From NCBI GenBank assembly GCA_017542065.1, contig JAFXXX010000019.1, positions 62,001 to 126,000 on the forward strand: DNA of 64,000 nt. Direction: 5' to 3'. This DNA comes from Bacilli bacterium (lineage in GTDB: Bacteria; Bacillota_I; Bacilli_A; RF39; UBA660). The notes beneath the pieces were generated by a model that did not search any database, was not told the DNA's origin, and worked only from the letters and a program-made list of their open reading frames with translations. Both the position numbers and the translations under genes were made by a program. This document shows, piece after piece, positions 18,069 to 26,539 of the stretch (positions are counted from its first letter, which is position 1; each line of letters begins with the position of its first letter).

Positions 18069-18953
18069 TTACTCCTTTTTACTCCTTGGATGAGCACTTT
18101 CATATTCTTCTTTAACCATATTATTTGATACATGAGTATATATTTGAGTAGTCTCTATATTTTCATGTCCAAGCATAGTTTGTATACTTCTTAGATCTGC
18201 TCCATGATTTAATAAATGTGTAGCAAATGAATGTCTTAAAGTATGCGGAGACAATTCTTTTTTAATACCTTTTTCTCTAGCTATTTCTTTAAGTATTTTA
18301 AAGAAACCTTGTCTAGATAACTTTTCTCCCCTACTATTTAAAAATAATATATCATTTATTTTATTTTTTAATAATGTTTTTCTATATATATTTATATAAT
18401 CATAAAGATAAGATGTAGCTATTTCATTTATAGGCATTATTCTTTCCTTAGATCCTTTTCCAAATATCCTAACTATATTTAAATCAAAATCTATATCATT
18501 AACATTTAAATTAAGTAATTCAGATACTCTAAGGCCAGAAGAATACATTAACTCAAGCATAGCCTTATTTCTATATTCAAAAGCATTAGTAGGATTAATA
18601 TCAAGAAGTTTATCTATATCTTCTTCTGATAATACTCTTGGAATACTTTTCTTAGTTTTAAGACCAGTAATATCTTCACATGGATTAATTTTAATCATAG
18701 AGTTCTTCTCTAAAAAATTAAAATAATTTTTTAAAGTGACTATATGTCTATTAACACTCTTAGGATTAAGTTCACTATTTAAATATTTAATATAATTAAT
18801 AATATCTTCTTTAGTAATATTATTATATTTCTTTTTAACATAGTTAAAGAAACTATATAAATCTCTTTTATATGCATCTATAGTATTAGAACTTAATTGT
18901 CTTTCAATTATAAGATAATTCATATAATCATATATTTCTTTCTCTATGTCCAT
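18069..18953 (-). CDS. xerD: Tyrosine recombinase XerC/XerD-type
   Basis: 294 aa, the standard Xer length. An N-terminal SAM-like core-binding domain covers about residues 1-95. The catalytic domain has Arg in SSGLRVSELL (about 150), Lys in GKGSKERIMP (about 175), HTLRHSFATHL (about 242), and LGHENIETTQIYTH with the nucleophile Tyr (about 276). It resolves chromosome dimers at dif. It is the only such enzyme in this window, so I cannot tell XerC from XerD. An extended -10 lies at 18974-18979 (minus), about 20 bases before the start. pgcA follows in the same operon. Confidence 0.93.
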   Translation of the reverse strand: MDIEKEIYDYMNYLIIERQLSSNTIDAYKRDLYSFFNYVKKKYNNITKEDIINYIKYLNSELNPKSVNRHIVTLKNYFNFLEKNSMIKINPCEDITGLKTKKSIPRVLSEEDIDKLLDINPTNAFEYRNKAMLELMYSSGLRVSELLNLNVNDIDFDLNIVRIFGKGSKERIMPINEIATSYLYDYINIYRKTLLKNKINDILFLNSRGEKLSRQGFFKILKEIAREKGIKKELSPHTLRHSFATHLLNHGADLRSIQTMLGHENIETTQIYTHVSNNMVKEEYESAHPRSKKE

Positions 18954-18999
18954 ATCTATTACCCTCTATTATAATTATATCATAAAAATATTATGTAAA

Positions 19000-19028
19000 C
19001 AAAAAGAACAACTATTGTTGTTCTTTTA
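19000..19028 (-). terminator. Intrinsic terminator of the 613-aa gene
   Basis: On the minus strand AAAAGAACAAC / GTTGTTCTTTT with loop AATA and a T tail, just past the stop codon. Confidence 0.85.
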
Positions 19029-19032
19029 TTTT

Positions 19033-20874
19033 CTAACTACGAAAGAATCTTGAAATCTTTCCGTTATTTTCATAAGAATATGATTTAATACGACTATCTT
19101 CTATACCTTTTGTAAATGTTTCTACTATCCCATTTAGTCTTTCAATTTCTTCATCTTTTTCTTTTAATTTTGCTTCGTATAAAGCACGTAATTGATTTTG
19201 TTTTCTAATAGTTAATTCAGCTTCTGAAATACCAAGTTCTTGAGCTTCTTCTCTAACTGAAATTTGTAATGCTTGGTCTTCTAATTCTGTAACCAACTGT
19301 GCAGCTTTATAAACAGCAGCATATTCATAGATTTGATCAATTAACGCATCTCTATCACCATCAATTAATAATGTTGATTGATCAACTTCTTTACAACGAG
19401 CTATATCACCTATTTTTTTTGCAACTTCTTCTAGCTCATCTAAAAAATTATGGTTGTTAGAATCAAATTCATTCTTTAATCTCTCAAAAATTACTAATAA
19501 TTTATCAAGCATTTCTACTAAACCATTTATTGCATCAACAAGACCATTTCTAAAATCATCATTATCAGCCCTTTGGTATAATATAGCTTCTACAAGAGGT
19601 AAATGATCTAATTCAAAGAATTTTTTCCTTAAATAATCTCTTCTCTTTCTATATAGTTTTATTTGTTCACTAACAACTGTTTTCTTAAATTCAATTTCAG
19701 ATTTACGTCTAAAGAATATTGGAGCTGAATATCCATCAAACATAGAATCAACTTTAGAAATTTCTTTAGTAGGAATACCACCATTATGCATAATTAATGG
19801 AAAAGTTTGATTTCTTTCAAAAAAATCTAAAACTGCATCTTGAGCCTCAGTATTATTAACATCACCATAAACTATTTCATCACGATTAGCTTTTTTACAT
19901 TCTAGTTCATAATTATTTAAAGCTACTAAAGCAGTTCCTATTTCACCTATTTGATAAGACAAAGTATAATAATCTGATGCTTGTGATAAAACTTTACTTT
20001 TATATTCTTTAATTATTTCAATTGCTTTATCTGGATTAATAAGTATTTTTGAACAAAATACTTCAGGATTATTAAAAATCCTTTTTTCTAATTTTTCAGG
20101 AAGTAGTTGTCCATCAACAGTTGTATTATCATAAATAACAGGTTTTGGACCTACGATATTTTTCCCTCTATATTCTGTTAATAAATCTGCTAATATATTT
20201 ACATTATCAGGGCTATTAGATACACTAGCAAATACTCTATATTTTTTAATACCAGCTTTTAATTCTTCAGCAATATCAATAGTATCATTAGAATCCTTAA
20301 TACTATCAATTAAAATATTTCTAAAGCCTTCTAAAGGTAAAGATACTATTCTGTTATAATTATTATTCCAAAATGATAATTTATCTTTACTCTCAGAAAT
20401 TTCTTCTCTAATTTGATCTTTTGACTTAGCACTGTCAGATCCTTTAGATAATAAATCTGTTAATTTTTTTGCTTTATCAGCATCAGCTTCATCACTTTTT
20501 AATAATTCAAAATAACTAGCAATTAATTCTTTTTCTGCATTAGATAATCCATCAATTTTAATGTCACCCATCGTAATAGTATGAATTACATGATGTCTAC
20601 ATGCTCTAATTTCTTGTAATTTTGCTTCTTTTAAAGTATTTAGTTTTTCATCAGACGCATATTTAATATATAAGATTTCAGGTAAATCAGCAATTTGTTC
20701 TAAGAATAATAATTCTTTTTCTGCTTTCTTCTTAGCAAATGTTGCTAAAGCATAATCTTCTCCATCTTTTCTTACTGCGCCATAAAAACTTAGAGCTTCT
20801 TCCGCTTCTTCTTTTCTTTTTTGAGCTTCTTTAATTTCGACTTGTACTTTACTCAAAAATTCATTTTTTTTCAT
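19033..20874 (-). CDS. Large coiled-coil cytosolic protein, 613 aa, unknown
   Basis: I start at the ATG with first base 20874 (MKKNEFLSKV), preceded by GGGGGAG; an upstream in-frame ATG would place this SD in the gene. The N-terminal 50 residues (KEAQKRKEEAEEALSF) and the C-terminal 70 residues (KLKEKDEEIERLNGIVETF) are strong coiled coils. Another helical Lys/Arg-rich region is at about 390-420. There is no signal peptide or membrane segment and I recognise no enzyme motif. A TATAAT lies about 40 bases upstream, followed by a small palindrome (GATGT-T-ACATC) in the leader that might be an operator. It ends in its own terminator. Confidence 0.8.
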   Translation of the reverse strand: MKKNEFLSKVQVEIKEAQKRKEEAEEALSFYGAVRKDGEDYALATFAKKKAEKELLFLEQIADLPEILYIKYASDEKLNTLKEAKLQEIRACRHHVIHTITMGDIKIDGLSNAEKELIASYFELLKSDEADADKAKKLTDLLSKGSDSAKSKDQIREEISESKDKLSFWNNNYNRIVSLPLEGFRNILIDSIKDSNDTIDIAEELKAGIKKYRVFASVSNSPDNVNILADLLTEYRGKNIVGPKPVIYDNTTVDGQLLPEKLEKRIFNNPEVFCSKILINPDKAIEIIKEYKSKVLSQASDYYTLSYQIGEIGTALVALNNYELECKKANRDEIVYGDVNNTEAQDAVLDFFERNQTFPLIMHNGGIPTKEISKVDSMFDGYSAPIFFRRKSEIEFKKTVVSEQIKLYRKRRDYLRKKFFELDHLPLVEAILYQRADNDDFRNGLVDAINGLVEMLDKLLVIFERLKNEFDSNNHNFLDELEEVAKKIGDIARCKEVDQSTLLIDGDRDALIDQIYEYAAVYKAAQLVTELEDQALQISVREEAQELGISEAELTIRKQNQLRALYEAKLKEKDEEIERLNGIVETFTKGIEDSRIKSYSYENNGKISRFFRS

Positions 20875-20996
20875 ATATTCTCCCCCATCAAATAATCGAT
20901 GTAACATCTATTATAATATATTTAATAATATATATACAATAGATATAACTAAAAATCATATGAAAATATGTTATAATTATTAAAGGAAGTGATATT

Positions 20997-22220
20997 ATGG
21001 AAAAACCTTTAGCAATTAAACTTAGACCTACTAAACTAAGTGAAATTATTGGTCAAGATCATTTAACTAGTAAAGGTGCTCCTTTATATAATTTAGTACA
21101 TAACGGCAAAGTGTTTTCCATGATACTTTATGGTGAACCTGGAACTGGTAAAACTAGTATAGCTAATGTAATAGCAGAAAATACTAAAAATAAATATAGA
21201 TTTTTAAATGCTGTAACTTCAAATAAGAAAGATATTGAAGTTGTAGTTGAAGAAGCTAAAATGTATGATGGTTTAATTCTTATAATGGATGAAATACATA
21301 GACTTAATAAAGATAAACAAGATTTATTATTACCTCATTTAGAATCAGGTTTAATAGTATTAATTGGTTTAACTACATCAAATCCATATTTTAAAATTAA
21401 TCCTGCAATTAGAAGTAGATGTCAAATATTTAAATTAAATACTCTTAAGAAAGAAGATATTATTAAAGGACTTAATAGAGCTATTAAATCAGAATACTTA
21501 GATGGTATTAAGATAAAAAAAGATGCTATTGAGTATATCGCAGAACTATCTTCATTTGATTTAAGATATGCTTATAATTTACTTGAATTATGTTACTACT
21601 CTACTTCTGATAAGAACGTAACAATAGACCTAATTAAGAAGATTAATAATAAACCAGTAATTATATCAGATAGTGATGAATCAGGCCATTATGACCTATT
21701 ATCTGCCTTTCAAAAGTCTATTAGAGGCTCTGATGTAAATGCTACTCTATATTATTTAGCGAGATTAATAACTATTGGGGATTTAGATTCAATTTATAGA
21801 AGAATGACAGTTATAGCTTATGAAGATATAGGTCTTGCTAATCCATCTATTGGTCCTAAAGTAGATGCTGCAATTAATGCATGTGAAAGAGTTGGTATGC
21901 CAGAAGGAAGAATTCCTCTTTCAGTAGTAATAACAGAAATGGCATTATCTCCAAAAAGTAATTCTGCTCATGTTGCTTTGGATGTTGCTTTAAAAGATGC
22001 AGAATCAGGTTTGAATTATGAAATACCTGATACAATTAAGATTACTTCTACTACATATAAATATCCTCACGATTATCCAGGATCATTTGTAGTTCAAGAT
22101 TATATGCCAAAAGAATTAAAAAATAGAAAATACTATAAAGCAAAACTAACTAGTAACTATGAAAAATCTTTAAATGAAATATATGAAAGAATTGAGAAAA
22201 AGAAAAAAGAAGAGAATTAA
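20997..22220 (+). CDS. rarA: Replication-associated recombination protein RarA (MgsA)
   Basis: AAA+ ATPase of the RarA/MgsA/WRNIP1 family that acts at stalled replication forks; 407 aa, near the family norm (about 420). Walker A is LYGEPGTGKTS (about residues 43-53), Walker B is LIMDEIHRLNKDK (about 97-109), sensor 1 is GLTTSNP and the Arg finger region is RSRCQIF. The C-terminal RarA-specific part has AYEDIGLANPS. An extended -10 (TATAAT 20972-20977) is 20 bases before the start. It converges with tcdA, as the yrvN/yrvM pair sits together in B. subtilis. Confidence 0.96.
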   Translation: MEKPLAIKLRPTKLSEIIGQDHLTSKGAPLYNLVHNGKVFSMILYGEPGTGKTSIANVIAENTKNKYRFLNAVTSNKKDIEVVVEEAKMYDGLILIMDEIHRLNKDKQDLLLPHLESGLIVLIGLTTSNPYFKINPAIRSRCQIFKLNTLKKEDIIKGLNRAIKSEYLDGIKIKKDAIEYIAELSSFDLRYAYNLLELCYYSTSDKNVTIDLIKKINNKPVIISDSDESGHYDLLSAFQKSIRGSDVNATLYYLARLITIGDLDSIYRRMTVIAYEDIGLANPSIGPKVDAAINACERVGMPEGRIPLSVVITEMALSPKSNSAHVALDVALKDAESGLNYEIPDTIKITSTTYKYPHDYPGSFVVQDYMPKELKNRKYYKAKLTSNYEKSLNEIYERIEKKKKEEN

Positions 22221-22236
22221 TTCTCTTCTTTTATTA
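22205..22236. terminator. Bidirectional terminator holding both stop codons
   Basis: AAAAGAAGAGAATT / AATTCTCTTCTTTT is almost perfectly palindromic. The TAA of rarA and the TAA of tcdA (minus) overlap by two bases at its centre, so one element ends both convergent genes. Confidence 0.85.
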
Positions 22237-22894
22237 TATCTTTTATAATATAGTCTGCGATTAGAATACCAGCATAATTAGTAACAGGACTATAAGAGTA
22301 TAATTTATCTCCACCTATACCCTCTTCAGCACTAGAACAAACTATTATATTATCAGTTATACCTTCATCTCTAAGTCTTTTTCTAATTACTTTAGCTAGT
22401 GGATCATAACTAGTTTGATTAATCTTCATAATAGATACTTTAGATGTATCTATTTTTTTAGCCATACCCATAGATGATATTATCTTTTTATTATATTTTA
22501 ATGCATATTTAATAAGTAATATTTTAGTATCTACTGTATCACAAGCATCTACTACATAATCAAAATCAAGTTTAAATATTTCATCTATATTAGATTCGTC
22601 TAAGAACTCATTAATAACAGTTACCTTTGCATCAGGATTAATATCTAATATTCTTTCTTTAAACGCATCACATTTATATTTATCTATAGTAGAATCAAGT
22701 GCTATTATTTGTCTGTTTTTATTAGTTATATCTACTTTATCTTTATCAACTATAATAATACTTTCAATACCATTTCTAATAAGTGTTTCAAGAGTCATAC
22801 CACCGACACCTCCTACACCTACTAATAATACTTTCTTAGATTTAATTAAATCAACTTTATCTTTTCCTAATAATCCTTCTAATCTATCAAACAT
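22217..22894 (-). CDS. tcdA: tRNA threonylcarbamoyladenosine dehydratase TcdA (ThiF/E1-like)
   Basis: TcdA cyclises t6A37 to ct6A in ANN-decoding tRNAs. The 225-aa product has the E1-like nucleotide loop VGVGGVGGMTLETL (about residues 26-39), the following acidic strand IIIVDKDKVDITNKNRQ (about 47-63) and DYVVDACDTVDTK (about 111-123). Residues SSMGMAKK and CSSAEEG also fit the YgdL/YrvM family. It is slightly shorter than E. coli TcdA (268 aa) because the C-terminal membrane helix region is reduced. It lies directly downstream of the 6S-like RNA, as yrvM does in B. subtilis. Confidence 0.92.
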   Translation of the reverse strand: MFDRLEGLLGKDKVDLIKSKKVLLVGVGGVGGMTLETLIRNGIESIIIVDKDKVDITNKNRQIIALDSTIDKYKCDAFKERILDINPDAKVTVINEFLDESNIDEIFKLDFDYVVDACDTVDTKILLIKYALKYNKKIISSMGMAKKIDTSKVSIMKINQTSYDPLAKVIRKRLRDEGITDNIIVCSSAEEGIGGDKLYSYSPVTNYAGILIADYIIKDIIKEEN

Positions 22895-22907
22895 AATTTA
22901 CCCCACA

Positions 22908-23078
22908 AAAATAGATATAGGAAATCGGCAACGTTAAACCTACACGTATGTGCAGGTGGGTGCCCCGTGATGCTCATTAGGATTCCTAATTAAAGGCATT
23001 CAACACAGAAGCATCATTCCCGGCTCCCTTATAAATAGTTTAGTCGGTTAAATACACTTCCCAATTTCCTATATCCAC
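22908..23078 (-). ncRNA. ssrS: 6S RNA candidate
   Basis: The 303-base gap between tcdA and the 74-aa gene holds a structured RNA of about 170 nt on the minus strand. Its ends form a perfect 12-bp closing stem (GATATAGGAAAT, 23075-23064, with ATTTCCTATATC, 22925-22914). Inside there is a large internal bubble, a hairpin ACCTgCACA-tac-GTGTaGGT on its 3' side, and a distal stem (TGATGC / GCATCA) capped by TTAGGA-A-TCCTAA. Closing stem, central bubble with 3'-side hairpin and terminal stem is the 6S plan, which mimics an open promoter and binds RNA polymerase. As I recall, B. subtilis bsrA also lies just upstream of yrvM. SRP RNA was considered and rejected. Confidence 0.75.
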
Positions 23079-23082
23079 TTTT

Positions 23083-23112
23083 ATTATAATGTGTATTTTA
23101 ACTGAAAGTCAA
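23083..23112 (-). promoter_or_regulatory. Promoter of the 6S-like RNA
   Basis: TTGACT (23107-23112) and TATAAT (23083-23088) on the minus strand with an 18-base spacer, placing +1 at about 23076-23078, the start of the closing stem. Confidence 0.8.
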
Positions 23113-23165
23113 TTCTTGAAATCACCCAAAATTTATGGTATAATGTACATAACAATTGGGGCAAA

Positions 23166-23197
23166 AATAAAAGTGTACTTATATTAGTACACTTTTT
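23166..23197 (-). terminator. Intrinsic terminator of the hisS-side transcript
   Basis: AAAAGTGTACT / AGTACACTTTT hairpin with a T run, immediately after the 74-aa gene on the minus strand. Confidence 0.85.
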
Positions 23198-23422
23198 TTA
23201 TATTAATTTTAAATATACTTTCTTTAAATCTTCTTCAGAAAACTTTAAGTCTCTAAGTATAGAATAAGCATATTCTATATCCATTTTTAAAAAGCAATTA
23301 TCATCTTTTAATATCTCTTTTATTAAGAGATATTTTTTTAATTCTTTAGGATTATTTTTATTAATCTCTATTAATTTATCGTTAATTAATCTAATATCCT
23401 TTAACAACTTTAATACCTCCAT
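23198..23422 (-). CDS. Small helical protein, 74 aa, unknown
   Basis: It overlaps the end of the 577-aa transglutaminase-like gene by 32 bases in another frame, has an ATG start (GGAGGTATTAAAG just upstream contains an SD), and is closed by a strong terminator directly after its stop. All of this suggests a real, translationally coupled gene. The sequence is Lys/Leu/Asp-rich and predicted all-helical, with no membrane segment. I do not recognise the family. Confidence 0.65.
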   Translation of the reverse strand: MEVLKLLKDIRLINDKLIEINKNNPKELKKYLLIKEILKDDNCFLKMDIEYAYSILRDLKFSEEDLKKVYLKLI

Positions 23423-25121
23423 TTACTATACCAGGGATTTTAGGATCATCGTCAAATATATACTCGTATGCACCTATATTGAATCTATGTTGAAGTTCTT
23501 CTAAAGGAATATCTACAAGGTAATCTTGATTTGTTTCATATAGATAATATTTAGTACTTTCTATATCTTTTTGAAAACTATTATTATTTACTGCAAAAAC
23601 TGCTAGACACATAGCTTCTTTACTTTTATCTGATGGACGATTGTTACCTAAAACTGATAATCTAAAATTTTCATACTTTTGCCTACCAGTAAATAATGCC
23701 CCTCTTAGTTGAACTAAATAACCATAAACGTCAGTACCTTTCATTCTTGATGAATTGGCCTTATCAATCATAATACTTAATCTTTCATCAAAAGATATTT
23801 TAAAAAGATTATCTGTTGTCAATGCATACTCTTTTAAAACACCTTCTAGATCTGCTGGTCTTTCAATCTGACCAGTTTGTTTTCTTACTAGTTCATACAT
23901 TTTGTTTAACATATTATCAAATTCAATTTGTGTTCTTAGATTAGCATTATTAACTTTTAACCCTTTAATTGGTTGATTTATTTTTGCGTTTAAAATATCA
24001 ATTTCTGTTAATACACCAGTTATTGGATCTGCAGAAACTAAATATTTACCTATTCTGAAATCTAAATGAGCATGTGGAGCACCATATACTTCACCAATAA
24101 AATCTTTATAAGTGCTTTCAAAATGAATACCTAAATCATTTAAAAGTTTAGAATACATCGCATTAAATTCAAAACATACTGCTTCATTATTCTCTAAATC
24201 TATTGTAGAAATATAGTTTATATCTTTATGTTTTTGAGTAGCAGGCCCCATTTGACCAACAGCAAAGTATTCTTCATCGTATGTTAATAATACACACATT
24301 TTAAGATATATATATATTGCTTTTTCTAGAACAGTTGCATCTTCAGGCATACCATCTAAAATAGCAGCCTCAAGTTCTGGATTCATTTTTACTTTCTCAT
24401 ATAATGTATCAGTAGTAGTCAAATACTGATTAACAGCTTGGCAATCTATATCTTTATATTCTTTCAATGATTTATATCTTTTTTTGAATGATTTAGATAA
24501 CAATCTAGTTTTAGTTAATTTATTTGCATTAATATATTCTATAGTTGCATAAGCAAAGTGTTCTATTGGAATACCATTATATGTTCCTTGCTTACACACT
24601 GATTCATATTCTTCATCAGATAATTCCATAAAACTAATTATTTCATTTGCAGGGATAGAATAACTATTACCATCCATTTCAATATCAAATTTATCATCTT
24701 TTACTTTTTCTTTAAATAAATCAAAAGAAATAAATGATTTTAAATATTCATATCTTTCTTTTTCTTTTTCAGTAAGAGTAATCATACCATCATTAACAAG
24801 TTGTTCAATAGCTTCAATAATAATTGGTTTAGTATAACTTATTTTTTCTCCAAAATCTCCATTAATAATATATATAACTGAGAAATAATCTATATCTCCT
24901 CTAAATAATTTAGAGGCATATTCAAAATATATGTTATTATCAAGTATATTTTTTATGAACTCAATGTATACTCCACAATCTTCATCTACATTAATCAAAC
25001 CACCATCTTTTATTTTTTCAAAATCTTTAATAGTTACAAAGAGATTTTCATCCTCATAATTTTTAAGATAAGGCCATTTTTCTAAACTTTGTTCAATACT
25101 TAGTTCTTCCATCTCACTCAT
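23391..25121 (-). CDS. Cytosolic transglutaminase-like protein, 577 aa
   Basis: The start is the ATG with first base 25121 (MSEMEELSIEQ); an upstream GTG lies inside the AGGTG SD. The last third carries a papain-like transglutaminase triad. Cys is in NNEAVCFEFNAMYSKLLNDLG, His in YGAPHAHLDFRIG, and Asp in KYLVSADPITG (about residues 305-365). The N-terminal 200 residues are helical and unfamiliar. No signal peptide is present, unlike most secreted members. The substrate is unknown; such folds can be peptidases, transamidases or inactive binders. An extended -10 (TG-T-TATAAT) is about 25 bases upstream, with hisS ending just before. A second protein with the same fold lies at 31978-33141. Confidence 0.8.
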   Translation of the reverse strand: MSEMEELSIEQSLEKWPYLKNYEDENLFVTIKDFEKIKDGGLINVDEDCGVYIEFIKNILDNNIYFEYASKLFRGDIDYFSVIYIINGDFGEKISYTKPIIIEAIEQLVNDGMITLTEKEKERYEYLKSFISFDLFKEKVKDDKFDIEMDGNSYSIPANEIISFMELSDEEYESVCKQGTYNGIPIEHFAYATIEYINANKLTKTRLLSKSFKKRYKSLKEYKDIDCQAVNQYLTTTDTLYEKVKMNPELEAAILDGMPEDATVLEKAIYIYLKMCVLLTYDEEYFAVGQMGPATQKHKDINYISTIDLENNEAVCFEFNAMYSKLLNDLGIHFESTYKDFIGEVYGAPHAHLDFRIGKYLVSADPITGVLTEIDILNAKINQPIKGLKVNNANLRTQIEFDNMLNKMYELVRKQTGQIERPADLEGVLKEYALTTDNLFKISFDERLSIMIDKANSSRMKGTDVYGYLVQLRGALFTGRQKYENFRLSVLGNNRPSDKSKEAMCLAVFAVNNNSFQKDIESTKYYLYETNQDYLVDIPLEELQHRFNIGAYEYIFDDDPKIPGIVNGGIKVVKGY

Positions 25122-25149
25122 TTTTATCACCTATTATATTAATTATAAC

Positions 25150-25183
25150 ATAAAAAAACCATAAATTTATATTTATGGTTTCT
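25150..25183 (-). terminator. Intrinsic terminator of hisS
   Basis: On the minus strand ACCATAAAT / ATTTATGGT with a TTTTTTT tail, just beyond the hisS stop codon. Confidence 0.85.
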
Positions 25184-25187
25184 ATTA

Positions 25188-26432
25188 TTATAAGTTTACA
25201 TTTAAGAAATCTAATAGTTCTGTAGATTCTATTTTTTGTTCTTCTTTTGTTAGATTATCTTTAATAGTTAAAACACCAGTTTTAACTTCTTCTTCACCAA
25301 TAATAATTATATATTTTGGATTAAGTCTATCTACTTCTTTAAATTTAGCTTTCATGCTCTTATTAAGTAGATCTATATCTACTTTAAATCCACACATTCT
25401 AAGATCTTGTGCTAGATTATATGAATACATTAATTCATTTTCAGTAACATTCATAATATATAAATCTATATTATTATCAGCAACTTCAATATTATCTCTA
25501 TTCATAACATCTACTAATCTATCAAGTCCAAATGCAAAACCTACTGATGGAACATCAGGACCATCTAATGAAGCAGTAAGGCCATCATATCTTCCTCCAC
25601 CACCAACAGATCCAAATTCATCATCTAAAGTCTTATATTCAAATACTATATCATTATAATAATCAAGTCCTCTAACAAGTCTTGTATTAACTTCATATTC
25701 AATATTTAAATATCTTAAATATTCTTGAATCTTAACAAAGTTTTCAGATTCTTCTTCAGTTAAGAAATCTAGTATACTTGGAGCACTTGCCATTAATTCT
25801 TTATCAGCATCTACTTTACAATCTAATACTCTAAGTGGATTCTTATATAATCTTTCTTTACAATCTTCACAAAAATTATCTATATCAGATTCAAAATGTT
25901 TAATTAAAGCTTCTCTATATTTCTTTCTTGTTTCTACACCGCCAAGATAGTTAATAATAACTTTAGTTTCAATACCTAGTTCATCTAAGAAATTCTTTCC
26001 TAAAGAAATAACTTCAGCATCTGAAACAGGTTCAGTAGAACCATATAATTCTACTCCCATTTGTCTAAGTTCTCTATATCTACCCTTTTGAGGTCTTTCA
26101 TATCTAAACATTTGACCAATATAATAAAATTTTAATGGTAATGTAGTATATAATTTATCTTCAATAATACATCTAGCAACTGATGCAGTTCCTTCAGGTC
26201 TAAGTGTTATATCTCTTCCACCTTTATCTTGGAAATCATATGTTTCTTTAGTAACTATATCAGTAGTTTCACCTACTCCTCTATGGAATAGTTCACTTCT
26301 TTCAAACATTGGAGTTTCAATATAACCAAAGTTATAACTTTCACAAACAGCTCCAAACATTCTTTTAACATAGTCTTGTTTTTTAGCTAAAGAACCATAT
26401 ACATCATATGTACCTTTTGGTCTTTGAATCAT
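25188..26432 (-). CDS. hisS: Histidyl-tRNA synthetase
   Basis: Class II synthetase charging tRNA-His; 414 aa from the ATG at 26432 (MIQRPKGTYD). An upstream GTG within GGAAGTG is more likely part of the SD. Motif 1 is in YIETPMFERSELF, motif 2 in MFRYERPQKGRYREL (about residues 108-122), the His-specific LVRGLDYYND is at about 256, and motif 3 is in SVGFAFGLDRLV (about 303-314). The C-terminal anticodon-binding domain is complete. Extended -10 TG-T-TATAAT and a short leader precede it. hisS next to yrvM/rarA homologues is also the B. subtilis neighbourhood. Confidence 0.98.
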   Translation of the reverse strand: MIQRPKGTYDVYGSLAKKQDYVKRMFGAVCESYNFGYIETPMFERSELFHRGVGETTDIVTKETYDFQDKGGRDITLRPEGTASVARCIIEDKLYTTLPLKFYYIGQMFRYERPQKGRYRELRQMGVELYGSTEPVSDAEVISLGKNFLDELGIETKVIINYLGGVETRKKYREALIKHFESDIDNFCEDCKERLYKNPLRVLDCKVDADKELMASAPSILDFLTEEESENFVKIQEYLRYLNIEYEVNTRLVRGLDYYNDIVFEYKTLDDEFGSVGGGGRYDGLTASLDGPDVPSVGFAFGLDRLVDVMNRDNIEVADNNIDLYIMNVTENELMYSYNLAQDLRMCGFKVDIDLLNKSMKAKFKEVDRLNPKYIIIIGEEEVKTGVLTIKDNLTKEEQKIESTELLDFLNVNL

Positions 26433-26487
26433 AATAATCACTTCCTTTAATAATTATAACATAAATATAAATAGTTTTACATATTTA

Positions 26488-26516
26488 TTGTAAACGTTGT
26501 AAATATATGCTAAAAT
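26488..26516 (+). promoter_or_regulatory. ackA promoter with possible CcpA (cre) site
   Basis: TTGTAA (26488-26493), 17 bases and TAAAAT (26511-26516) with an upstream TG. The -35 overlaps TTGTAAACGTTGTAAA (26488-26503), which matches the cre consensus WTGNAANCGNWNNCAW except for one key position. The overlap with -35 would predict repression rather than the activation seen upstream of B. subtilis ackA. Confidence 0.5.
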
Positions 26517-26539
26517 ATGGGAGTTATTAGGAGGATTTT

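Noticed and set aside
18069..18953. Tyrosine recombinase as sign of an integrated element
   Set aside because: Length and motifs fit housekeeping Xer, it is in an operon with pgcA, and no attachment repeats or phage/conjugation genes are nearby.
22908..23078. SRP (4.5S/6S-type) RNA as identity of the RNA before tcdA
   Set aside because: The conserved domain IV loop with GGAAGGAAGCA-like sequence is absent, while the closing stem/bubble layout and locus fit 6S RNA better.
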